Source: Aquila chrysaetos chrysaetos (lineage: Eukaryota > Chordata > Aves > Accipitriformes > Accipitridae). From it: a stretch of 64,000 nt of DNA. Shown here piece by piece: positions 1 through 12,700 of the stretch. The stretch is taken from NCBI RefSeq assembly GCF_900496995.4, contig NC_044009.1, forward strand, positions 42,741,505 to 42,805,504. The letters are read 5' to 3'. How positions within the stretch are numbered: the first letter of the stretch is position 1; every line of letters starts with the position of its first letter. Under the pieces are notes generated by a model that saw only the letters and a program-made list of their open reading frames with translations, did no database searches and had not been told where the DNA came from. Made by a program: the position numbers and the translations under genes.

Positions 1-596
1 GGAATGGACACCCTGATCTTACAGAAGTCATTTTGACCACTGGCATGCAGACAAAGACCTTGTTTAAAATGTAGGAAAAACTTATTTCATTATCTGAGGA
101 GCAGCTAAAAAATAATAACATAACCCTTAAGCTTAAAATCTCTGTTAGGAACCCAGCTGAAAAATAAATTCATAATCATTTTCAGATACTTATTTTAAAA
201 ATATTGATGATGTATTAATATAAGCTTGTGAGTTTAAAGCAATTCTTCTAAGTTCGCTGAGAGTTCAGACAAAATCAAAACAGGCAGAGACGCACGTCAT
301 CTCTGCTCTGTGCCACTGAACTGGAGCCCAAAGCAGTCGGGCCCCTTTCTGCTTCTTCTCAATCACTGTGACTCACAGCGTGCTCCAGAAAGAGATAATA
401 TTATTCCTAGAGAGAGACTGTATCTTCAGCGTCTGCTGAAAAGTCCCCTAACTAAATAAAAGAAATTGGAGCTGCTAATATTTATTCATAGTATTGAGCT
501 TCTTACATGCACAGAGATACACACACACACTCATTTCCACTGGAACAAAAAGTTTAAGCAAAATTCAGGCAACACATGCCACATAAAGAGCAGTAC
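1..596. other. HEG1 intron, left edge
   Basis: AT-rich sequence between the distal EGF exon and the next exon, which is off the window. No exon matching the human juxtamembrane segment was seen. A short CA run lies near 520-532. Nothing else is recognised. Confidence 0.6.
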
Positions 597-731
597 CTCT
601 GCAGGAGTGGTCCATCTTGTTGTATTTGAAGTACCCACTTTTGCATTGGCAGAGCGCGACTCCATCGAAGTCGGTGCATTCAGAAGTTTCCTTGTCGCAT
701 TCGGGGTCTTTCTGCTTGCACAAGCTGCCAA
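597..731 (-). CDS. HEG1: HEG1 distal EGF-like exon
   Basis: Forty-five codons, phase 1 at both ends, encode a six-cysteine EGF-like module. It starts [18 protein letters not shown], continues [15 protein letters not shown] and ends NKMDHSCR. This is nearly identical to human HEG1 just before its membrane segment. The acceptor is cttcccaacag and the donor GTACTG. The following exon (ACEDGY... in human) was not found in the 596 bases to the left and presumably lies outside the window. Confidence 0.95.
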
Positions 732-3700
732 CTGTTGGGAAGAGGCAGCCAATATCAGCCCAGTTCTCTCTGAACCCACCGTTGTGCACATTTGCTTTCC
801 CCAGGCATCACATTCAGCTCATGTGCTGCTTTAATCTCTTTTCTTTTTTTTTTAAATAATATTTGTTCCATTAGGAGACAGTCAACATTACACAATGTCA
901 GCATTTCTTACGTATCTACCATCATTCGTACAGGCAAATAGAGGGGGCAAGTAATAAATGCTTCAGCTTGGAGGCAGAAGGAGAAATGAAAAAGAAAAAC
1001 TTGGTTTGGCTCAAGCTGAAACACATTCACCCCCTGAGACAGTTCAACAGATCAATTTTTAAGTTCATAGCAAGCAAAACATTTTGCTCAGCCCAAAACA
1101 ATTTTTTTTCCATTTCAGTATTAAGCACTGCATTTCTTAATTTTTCAAACAAAGAATTTGTCCTTTCATTTACATTACTTTGAAGCAGTGTTTTACTTTA
1201 TAAAGTCAGATTTGTTACAATGAGTATTCAGCAAAACTGTGGGTAAATGATGATAATTGTGTCATCGAATTTACATTTTTGACTGGGAGGTCAGACTAAA
1301 TGGAATGAACAAATGAAAAGATATTCATGAGAAATAGGATTTTATGGAAAATATGTCACTCATTTGGCATTGACCTTTTATAAACCTCTCCCTGTTAGAT
1401 GCATCATCTTTTTTTTTTTTTGATCTGACATCTTTTCATTAAGTACTTACACAAGAACATAACTTGTTTCTTATTCTGCTTATTTCAGGTCAGAAATAGA
1501 CTTTACCAGAAGCACTGTATCAGAGGTAATATCAGGCTAGATATAATCTGAGTGGGTCTACCAAAATAATTTAATGCAATCCGTGGTGGAGTGTGGCTTT
1601 AAAATATGGCACGTTAAAATACAAGCACATGCTAAATTTCTCATCTTCATGTTTACTTTGCCAAAACGATCCGACTACACCCAGGCTAAGCACTGCCGCC
1701 CTTCATCCTCAAAGCCAAACCTCGAAGCCTCGAACCCCAAAGTCACAGAGCTCTGCATGCAGAAGTCTCCCTGCAGGAGCCCATCTTTCAAGGGTGCTCA
1801 CTCCCTGCGTCCTGCAGGTACCTCTCACGCCCAAATCTCCTCTATCACTCCCTTGGAAAGGGAGGACCAGGAGGTGCAGGGCACGGGGCCGCCACCACCG
1901 ACAGGGTCCACCTGGAGAAGGTCCTGCACAACACTGATGTACTTCTCCAGGTCTCTCTGTGCCACAACCACGTTCCCCTTCAGCAGGTAGAAGATCGGTA
2001 CAGAAATCAAAAGCTTTTAATTGTGAACCATTTTTACAACCTGCAACACTGAAATTGGGCAGGCAGGAGAGCGCAGGTCCCCGCGTAGCCTCCAGCAGCT
2101 CGAATCGACTTCACCGGGGGGTTTTGCCTCTTGGCTTTCATGCGGTTTCCCCGACCGTGCGGGTGGAATTAAGACTTATGGGGTTTTGATCTGGCCGGGG
2201 CCCGGTGTCACATCCCAGAGATGAAAGGCTGCCCTACAATGCCTCTAATCCTGTGCTGTGTGATGTTGTCACAGAGAGGCAGATTTCTCACACATGTGGT
2301 GAAGATAAGGCTTGATATCTGTATCCCTTTTGTACTGCGAGGCTCTTAAGATGACTGCCATTTAAATAAGATAAAAAAGATTCAGAGGGGTTTTTCCAAA
2401 CACCAAAATCTTTCTCCCCCTGTTATAAAAGAAGCCAAATAAAACATCCCTTTCCCCTCTCATCACAGTCCCTCCAGATATTTACCTCTGTGGAGCGGTT
2501 TCAGGCTGGAGATGAATTGGCAGGCTTCGGTGGGGGATTTGCAAGCTCGAATGTAGCTTTTCACACTGCTGACAATGTCGTAGAAAGTCACGTTGGATGC
2601 TAAAGAGAACGTGGATTGCACTGAAACATGCACAAAATTTGCCTCCCTAACAGAAAACAAAACAAAACAGCCCTGAGTACCACGGGTCAGTCTGATGTCA
2701 TCGTTAGCACCTTATACATAGGACTCTTATTAACGCAAGCGATGCTTATCACAGACACAATATTACATACATACTGAAACAGCCACGCATTGTAACAGAC
2801 CTTAAAAACAAGACAAACTTACACAGAGAGGTAAATTTGGGGCTGGAAGGGGTGCTGGTAGCTCACGTTGAAACCAGCCATAAATCCCTCCTTTTGTCAG
2901 CTCACAAGCCCGTCCCCAGGCCGCTCAGGCCCCGAGGAGGGTACCAGGAGAGCTGGGCAAGGTGGTCAGCCATTCCCCATGCCCTGCGCTGCCGCTGGGC
3001 CAGATTGAATCAAATCCAGCACTGACTCAAAATGGAGAACGTGGATCTGAAGTTGACCATCCCAAACAATCGAGTTTCTCATTCTTCCCCTGGTAGCCTT
3101 AGCCTTACCTGGTCGCCTTAACGGTGGAGTGGTGGTACCCTGGCAAGCCCGACAGCGATGCATTGAGCTGCAAGGAAGGAGAGAGCAGCTGTTAGTGTCC
3201 TGGGAGATGATGGAGGGAGGCAGCCCAGCGGGACGCAGCACGGGACGGCCCTCCTGGGTCACCAACACCATCCCCTGCGTTCGCCAGAGCTGCCTGCTGA
3301 GGCTGAGGGGGTTCTGAGCATCCCAGCAGTTCATCTGCTCAATAAGAAAGATGCGCCATCCTGTTGCTAGCAAGGGACGGCCAAAGTCACCATCACGCAG
3401 CCTTGGACAGGAACGACGACCCGGGGATTTTGACATGAGCATCTGCCTGGGGCCCCACTGTGCAATGACTGCAAAGGCCAAGGATGAGCCAGAAGCCAGT
3501 GGGGATAGAGCCCCGTGCGAGGCCGAGCTCAAAGCGGCACCCTTGGAGACTGCCGATCTTCCAAGGAGCTTCCCTCCCCCTGGATCCGCGCGGTTGTTTG
3601 TGTTCACTCCTCAGCACAAGCCGTGCAGGCAGCATCAAGGCGACTCACCGCAGCTCCCCCCTCCTTTGGCAGCATCTCCACATCACCTACTCCAAAAAGA

Positions 3701-6700
3701 GTTGGGATGAACAGCAGCCAGCCCAGGAACTGCTAACAGGACAAACTCATGCATGTAATGATCTCGCTAAAAAATGCATAGAGATGTACCTATCCCCAGC
3801 CCAGGGGTCTTTTTGGAGCAACTGATGGCACAGCATATAGGGAAGCCACCAGATCAGCCAGTGCTTGCTCTCAACTGACCGAGGGCCACATGGTTGTGAT
3901 AGCATGGCTGGGAAACTCCACCAAAAGGAAGGTATGTTTGGGTGGGTGCTGCTGCTGTGCTTCATCCCATAGGGTTTGGCTAAGAGCAAGGTGGCACCAC
4001 CTGCAGTCCAACCCACCCCAGCACCTGTGAGATTTACTGATGAACGGTGAAGCCCAGAGTTACTGTTTTAATGTTTGACCTTGGAGGAGCACTAATGCCC
4101 TTCTGAGGTCTGGAGAAGGTGATGCAGCCAGAAGACACTAGGAAAGGATGGAGGCTATAGAAGCGTGAACCCAGACACACCACTTCATGAAAAAGGCTTC
4201 AGGATTTTCTGGGCAGATGTGCTGTCTTAAGCCCCATAGGAGCCAGATCACTCTGCTGGTGTCTTGACAGCCAGGGCAGGGCAGGGGAGAGAAGCGTGCT
4301 GAGATTTAAAAGTGTACATGTCACCAGTCCTACTTACACCAGACCAGGATGGTTCAATGATTAAAAAGGCTAAATCCATGCTACAGAGTCTTGTGGCTTC
4401 CCATGACAACCGTAAGAGAAGCGAAGGGGACCTGTCCCATCAGCATTGCCAAAGTCCTGGCAATGACACTCACCATTGACAGGATTTCACCCTCGACGTG
4501 GACGAGCTCTGCATACTTCCCATGGGTAATATTAAGTTTCAGGGGGACCTGGCCGATAAATATTCTTACTAAAAAGGAGAATAAGACAACTTAGTGGGAA
4601 CATATGTCTCTGTGTCATGTGTAGCTATGGTTTCATCTGCCTTACACGAGAGATTGTTTGCATGGAAAACCCTTTCATGCAGCGAACAGAAAACTCACAT
4701 CTGAGAGTCACTGCCCCAATAAAGCAAAGTCCCATTCTTCAGATTTTTCCCAAGGGTTGCTGTGATGTTCCTACAGCCCCAGTCAGATTCCAGAGCTCAA
4801 TGCTGCTGAACAGCCAGCATTTCACGGCAGTGTTCATACATTTCATATAGAAACACAAACTAATTTAAAAGGACCCCCGAACACAGAGTGAGCTGGGTAA
4901 ACTTAGTTACAAGACAGTTCCAGGTACCAAAGCTATTTATAATAATTTGGGGTAAACGTGTCAAATCTCTTGCCCCTCCCTGCAATGGAAAGAAAGCAAA
5001 TCAGCAAGTCAAAATAAAGCACTGTAGAAAGGACATTTTCATTTTTCAAATTGTTGGACAGAATGAGCAATGACATTTGAAAAGAGGTCCAAAAGATGCA
5101 TTTTTCCGTGCTTAGATTCATATTTGATTCATGGCAGCAGAATGCAATAATCGGAGTTGTCCAGACTCGGAGAGATAATATCCCTAAATCTTGTATTAAG
5201 TGTCATGAGATACTCGGTGGAAATGAGAACTCAGAGCTCCAGTTTTATGTTCTGCCAGAAAAACAAATACAGTTGCAGATAACATTATAAAGCCTCCAAT
5301 TCTTTCCCATTTTTTCCCATCCACAGAGCCTATCTTCACCACAAATTTTATACCAGACAGTTCTAATGTAACAACTCTGGGTAAAAATAAGATGAGAATC
5401 ACCTTCACAGTATTTATATAAGCTGCCCGTATCCCAGTTCAAGGCATAATCAAAACAACTCTCTAAATTAGAAGCTGACACATTCCAACTTGAAGAAATG
5501 TTTCAAAACACCCTTCAGGGACACCTCACCCATGTTTCCTTAGCAAAATTTCCATGCTTCTAATCCTCACTGATTAAGGGTCAGAAGAAACTCTAGCAAA
5601 ACAAATTCCCCTTTACAATGGGACATTGTCAGTCCTTGAGATTGAGAGTCCTCTAATAGAAAGGAAGGGGTCAGAACCTGAGTTCCAACTAATAACTGTG
5701 CTGCATGAAAAATGCTAAAGGTACGAAACAAGACCTTGATCTTACAAAGACTTTCACGGCTGCTTAATTTTCTGCACATGGCTGATCCCACTGAAGCCAG
5801 GTTACACAATAGCCCCACTCACTTCTCCCAAGTCAAGCACCGTCGCCCGGGTTTGCAGGGCTGGGAGCTACGATAAGCTGCTGAATGCTTTTTGGGAGTT
5901 GTAAAACACATTAGGAACAGAAGGGGCACATCTGTCCTTACTAACAAGCCTGAGCCCCCCTCTCTGTGGCTGTGTTTTTAAGAAACCCTCAGCTATCACT
6001 GTGCCTGCTCCCCACGGCAGCCCAACACGACAGGCATTAGACATTGCACTTGTATAAACAGTAAAAGGCTCTTGTTAAAAGTGGTGGTTGGGAGGAACAT
6101 TAAGCTCCCAAAGTAGTCTGAGCCTAGGTTAATTTATTTTAGAAGATTACAGATAATTATTTCCATCTTTTTCTCCCCTGGTTTTTCACTTTTTTTTTCT
6201 TACCTAAATTGCACTTTCCTTTTTCCAGCTCATAGCCAAGAGGACACTGACAGATATAGGAGCCACGGGTGTTGTTGCAGGTGGCCAGTGCAGGACAAGG
6301 GTTGGAAAGACATTTATCCACATCTACAAAAGCAGAAAAAAACCCAGGCTAGAGTTACAGAATCACAAAAATCATCAACTGTTGGGCTAAAAAAGATCAG
6401 CTTGGCTCCTCTTCTGTGACCCCCTGAGCATTATCAGATGCTTCATTGCATCATTTGCACTTACTATTTAGCCTGTTCTTAATTATTCCGTTGGAGCTGA
6501 AAGAATAAATACAAACCACTTTCTTGTGAGTATTCATTCAAAAGCCCTTGGGACCCAGTGTCGATCCATGTTAATATGAACACCCAGCTTGTCTGCAGCA
6601 CTGCTTACCTGCAGATCTCAGGGTGCTTTTCAAAGACAAACAACCCTACGGTTATGGATGGAGAGACCGAAGAAGGGACCTCGACAGACAGAGCTAGACA

Positions 6701-9700
6701 CGGGAGCACAGGCTCCTTCACCAAACTCCTGCCCTTTTCATCCAAGCCCTGTTTCCGTGATCCAAAGCTAGTGCTTGAACACTGATGCAGTCTGTAGGTT
6801 GCCCAGTGATGGTGGAGGCACACCTGGCTGCCCTCACCTCCTTTACCGGGGTTGCAGCCTCCTCCGTGCCAGGCTGGGGATGGTCACAGCAGCGATACCT
6901 GTCTGTGCCAGCGCTCATAATGCACCTCCCGCTGCGTGAGCAAGGGCTTGGGAAGCAGACACCAACTGTGAAATACGGAGTATCAGGGGATTAATGACTG
7001 TAGTCTCAGATGCTTCAGAGATTAGCCAACTCAAACTGCAAATTCTGGAGAAGATAGCCAATATTTCCCTTTGAAAAAAACCCACGTCCTGGTCAAAAAT
7101 GATCCTCTCGCTGTGTGTATGACTCACAAGAGCACATATGCATGTCACACATGTGTGCAAGGGCAGACCGTAGGCAGGGCTGTGGACTTGTCGGCGACAA
7201 ATTGCTACAAGACAAGCAAGACAGCTTACACACCACTCGTACCTATTTTGCGGCTGCTGCCAAGCACTGCAGCAGAGGCAGGAGGGATGGGCTTTGTGGT
7301 TAAAGCAAAAAGCACGAGAGCCAAACCCGTGTGTGTATTTCTGACAGTGCCGCGATACCCTCTGGCATCACGCAGGCCCTGCAGACCAGACAGTCCTGAG
7401 CCGACCTCTGCGTCGGGACACGCACCATTTGACGCAATGTCCGTGTCTCGACTAGCCTGGCATAGCTACCTCAGCATCAGCGAGAAGGAGATTTTGCTGA
7501 TCTAAGCAGCCAGAAATGGGTGGGCATATTTTAAAACATTGGCTTTCGCTTTGCCATCCTTCAGTGTACAGCGGGGACAAGGGCAGCTTCTTCTCTCACG
7601 GCATTGAGTGCCCACATACAAAGCACCATGTCCAAGGCAGCAAAAGGATCTTTTGCCTTCTGGTAAATGGCAAAACTTGGTATTTAAAGGAAAGACTAAA
7701 TTGGCAAAAGTGTGAATCAGTTGGTAAAAGGGATATGTTACCTTAATTTTTCAATTAAAAAAAAAATCCATTCCCCTACAGTGAATTTTTTTGCATGAAG
7801 CCATAGCTATAATTAAAACCAATCAGCCTGAGGAATAACCTTTAAATACTTAATTACTGGATGAAATATATACTATTGCCAGTATTTCACCAAGATTAAC
7901 GCAATTAGCACACACAATATCCCACAGTGGCACAAGGGCCAGGCTCCTGAACTTTAAACACACAGTCGATTTCCATTCATATGAAACTTTGGTCAATGTA
8001 TTTACGTGAGAAGATACGGAGCCTGGCAGCGGTAATAAATGATTGTGACAACACACTCAGGAAAGCTACAGCATGTAGCCTACCAGGAAAAGCAACAGGC
8101 CCTTGAGTAGGAGGTTATTTAGTGAGGTGGGGAGAAAATGACCATAGGTCATTATAACAGAAGTTCCAACACAAATACCAAGTGCTGGCCAACGGCCTTT
8201 TCTCACAAATAAGATAGATATTGATCAATATTGATTGATATTGTCGACCGTTCAACAAATATAAAATGTATCCTATGTTTACCTGGAAGGCCAGTCAGCT
8301 TTGTTTTCTTAAAATTCTCAAATTTCAGCTTATCATTTCTATCAGAAATGTTCACCAAAATGCTCACCCTTTTCCAGCAGTTCAGCTTGATTGCTAAACC
8401 CTTAGCGTAAAAATACCAACACGGAGACTGAGTTCTTATCCTCAAATGCTGCTGACCACAGACTTGTCGTAGATACATACATAACCCTTCAAAGACCCTT
8501 AAAGTGGCACCCAGGTGTTCCTAGCCCCCTTGTCCCCAGCCCCACCACTGATGAGCACCATTAGACGTGTTACCTGTTGCCGGAGACGACATCCTCAGCC
8601 TGGCTGTGCTACTCAACAGAGGAACAGTGGTTGATTTGGTAGCAGCCAAAGTAGTTGCAATGCTGACAGTGGTCTCGCTGGTTGGAGGGACTTCAGAAGG
8701 ACTCGTAACAGGAATGTTTTCCTCGGTGACTTTACCAGGCCTTGCAGTGGTGGGATCCACAGCTTCTGTGCTTTCACCAGTGGTATGCACGTGCTTAGTG
8801 GCAGCTGGCGTTTGAGCTCTGTGGGCTTTCATGGTGCTAGCATCACCTGGGGTTGGCTGGCGACTGGCCAGCGTTGTCAGCACAGGAGGATTCACCGTGG
8901 TCAGTGCTACCGCAGGGACGGTGACACTGCGGTTTGTTGCACTTGGTGAGGCACTAAGGGGAGCACGCGTTGGCCCAGCCCGTGGGGCATCGCTGGCCGT
9001 GGTGAGCCGCGGCGTTGCCTTCCCAAAGCTGCCCCCCTGAGCAGTGGCAGCTCTCGGCAAGGCGGTCTCCGTTACCGTTGCGGGAACGGACGCGGACACG
9101 ATGTGTCCACCAAGCTGCTCTGTGGGTGCTGTAGGGAGAGGAGACCCAGTGGAGGTGAAGGCTGTGCTGTTTTGGGGCTGGTGCGTGACATTGAGCTTGT
9201 TGGAACCTCTGGGAGAGCTCCCAGCCACGGCGGCCGTGGAGGGCACCCGCCTGACCACAGTCGTAGCTACAGAGGTGCTGGCTTGATCACTGTCGTTGGA
9301 CTGCGAGACAGATGATGGTGACGAAAACAGAGGCAATAAAGATGCTAATGAATAAGATGGGGAAAGCAATGAGGAAGTGGGCAAGGAGGACGACAAAGCC
9401 TGCAGAGGGGGGGAAGATGCCATCACAGAGGACGAGAGTGGCTCAGATGATTCCGATGATGTAAACAGATAAGTTGGTGGTGGTGTTGATGACAGCGAGT
9501 GATGCAGTGATGACGGTGAGGAGGAGGCTGGAAATGCTGATGAAGATAGAGATGGTCTACCAGTGGTCAACAACTCAGAGTCAGTGTTGAAAAGAGTTGT
9601 ATTTTGTACGCTGCCTGCAGAAGCAGAAGTCAACGGTTTGGAAGAGTGTACCAGCAACGGCTCTGTAGATGGTTCAACAAAACTGCCATCGCTGGATACG

Positions 9701-12700
9701 TTGCTCCTCCTGTCCTGCACCACAGAAGATTTTGATGAATCAGAAGGGCTGGAAATTTCAGCAAAAAAGGTGGAACTTTCTGAGGAGTCAGCAGAGGTGC
9801 TGCTATTTGAGATAGACAGAAGGGTCCTTTCTCCTCCTCTGGTATATGTGGTTGAAATGTATGTGCCGTCCGTATGAGAAACCGAGGTCCTTTTCTCAGC
9901 ATCAACGCTACTGACTGGCTGATGACTACTTGAAAAGCCTGGAGTAAAAGGACAAAATATATTAGAAAGACAGAGTAATGTGAAAGTATTTTGATGTCAC
10001 ATTAAAATCACTTGCTAAATACATAAAATGTTCTTGTCAGTGAACTGGTCCATGCTCTTCTAAAAATTTAGAGCACCATCCAAGCATGGATATTGAATTA
10101 GGAGACTTCTGCACTCCTTAACTGATTCTAAAATGATGAACTCGGACAGACAAAAGGCTCCCGTGAAACTTGTAGTTTTCTAAAACACTGTTCTTCCAGT
10201 ATTGCTTTTCTAATGTGACTGAGCACTTATCGTTCCATGATATTTTGTGGCAAGCTAAGCAGGAAAAACCATCTGTTCCCTTTATCACTCAGAATTTTTG
10301 AAATTCATATCCTCTCCCTCTCATCCTCCATTCCCAACTAAAGAATATCCATCTTCTTCAGTCGATTTGTTTTTAGACACAGTGAACTTCATGCCTCTGC
10401 AGGATGAAATTATTACATTATGTTAATTTGCAGCTTATCATGAACTCATTGATTGAAAACTTTGCAGTCAGGAAATCCTAAATGAGTAGCACATCAGTCT
10501 GCAAAAAAATCAGATTATTTAGCATAAAAGGTGCAGTCAATCTTCTAATACGAATTTCAGGATGTGCAGCTATGTTCATCAATCTCTAAAAATAAAAAGT
10601 AGGGTATTGATAATTTGGTTTAATTCTAGAATTGACTTAGGTCATCATGAAACACTTCTGAAAGCATCACCCAAAAGAACCTGGTTAGGATGCAAAAAAA
10701 TAATGCGGCCATCAAAACAGAAGAGTTTCCCTGCTCAGGTTCATGGCTTCACTTCTGGAATGATTCCCCAGCTAGGTGGGGTCTGGCTTTGAGTCCTTTG
10801 ATGAAAACAGCCCCCTGAGTGAACCCGCAGGTGGCATCGCATGTATTAATGAACGAGAACTTTGTATACAACATAGATAAATGCAGGACAATGTGAACTT
10901 CCCCCTCCCAAAATGTACACCGGGAGACACTAACTTGTGAGATCATTTTGGAAAGAAGAGTAAGTAGGTATCTTGGAAGAACGTGTGAAGAGCGTCTCCG
11001 TCGCAAAGCCCGCGAAGCCCCCGCTGCTGGTGGAGGTGTTGGCTGTCCGGCTCTGCTCCACTGACGCAGGCTGAGCCGGCCCTGGAGAGCTGGTGGTTTC
11101 GGCATCGGAAACGGAGCTCTCCGTGCCGCCGGCCAGCGTGCCATCCGTCACCGAGTGCGGCGTCCTTTCTCCACCGCCAGCAGACGTGGATGAACTGTAC
11201 GCAGCATCAGTGATGGAGCTGGACATCCTTTCCCCAGCACTCGAGCTGCTTAGGGAGTGATGGCTGCTGCCCACGGCTGGAATAGGAGCAAAAAGCAGGC
11301 ATCTGATTTTATCATCTCAGAGCAGAGAGCACTTGTGAGTTTTACAATAATTCTGTTCGGAAATGCAGATTAATAAAATTGCACAGGTAAACACAGATTA
11401 AATACAGATTAAGTAGGTCTTATACATCTACCACCTTGAATGTGGATTTAACACACAAAGCCTACTCCAAAGAAACAGAACTGTCCAAATACAGAAGGAC
11501 AATTGGTACCATTACAGTCATAATGGCATATTTATGTTATTTATAATTATCACCCCAACCCAGGCGGGTAGTAGATGTGTCCTACAGCAGAAAGCTACTC
11601 ATCTCATTCCTGAGACTTTTTTGTTAAGCATCATCAGCTGCAGATATACAACACCAAGGAGCAGAATCACCATTGCTTATAAATCCTGCTCATGACACCT
11701 GCAACAGCTCTGACACGTGTTGGTGGTCATATCAACCCCACGGAAGAAGGGAAGGGAGAGGCAGTGGGTTTTTTCCTAATTCAAATGCCATCCCAGAGTT
11801 CAGAAAAACTCACTGGAAGGTTCACCAGCGGCTGAGAAGTAGGTGGAGGCCCTGGATGAAAGGGTGACCTTGGGCTCTGGGTACCCTGCTTGGCTGGAGG
11901 AGACGTGTCCCACTCCAGGCCATGCTGTGGAGGATGGGAAGGGGCCGGTGCGGGGCTCCCTGTCTGTGTCCGGGTGAGATGTGGGGCTTTCCGCTGCTGT
12001 GCTCCACGTGCCATGGTTAGCTGCAGCCTGAGATGTCCCCTCCTTCTGGCTGGAGAGTGTGGTTGAGATGTACATGGTCTCAGTAGGAGCACCAGAAACT
12101 CTTCTTCCCCTCTCTGGAATTGCAAAGAAAAGATATACATGGATATATACATAAAAATATATGTTTTGTATATTGATAATACCTTTGAGGTCTCTACAGG
12201 GACTAAAATATGAGTATTTCAATCCCCACAGCAGAGGTGGCACTTGGTGATCAACATCACTTATTTGCTAAGTGGGGTTCCCAGGCAATCTGTACTTTTC
12301 CCCTTTACACCAGAAAAATAAAACAGATTAGGGTGCATGGCATTTCCGAAGGAGAACAGTGGCAGGGAGGTAGGACCTGGTCTTGAACGTCCTGCAGAAA
12401 ATTCCCTTCGGCAGATCAGTGGGTTTCAAACCAGCTCTGTTGGGACCCTGGCAGCAGAGCTGAGGCTGAAACACACGATAACTGGGATAAAAGCGGCGGC
12501 GAAAGATCTACCGATCCCTTGCCACATCATGTGCCAGGCTCCCCCGGTTGGAGGGCTGAGGTCAAGGCTCCATAGCAGCCTTCACAGGTGGCCCAGAAGA
12601 GCTGCCTGGCCATCCAGTTCCCAAGAGGAGAAGAGCTGCCCCAAGTACCGTCCGGTGAATAACTGACCAACCATGCAGTGCTCAGACGCCCTTCACTAGA

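Noticed and set aside
7550..7640. Cys-rich minus-strand frame (CCLGHGAL...CPCPRC) as a possible first EGF domain
   Set aside because: Cysteine spacing does not fit EGF and no phase 1 splice pair encloses it.
8567..9877. Several plus-strand open frames of 70-104 codons
   Set aside because: They are antisense shadows of the Ser/Thr-rich HEG1 mucin exon, which has few stops in reverse.
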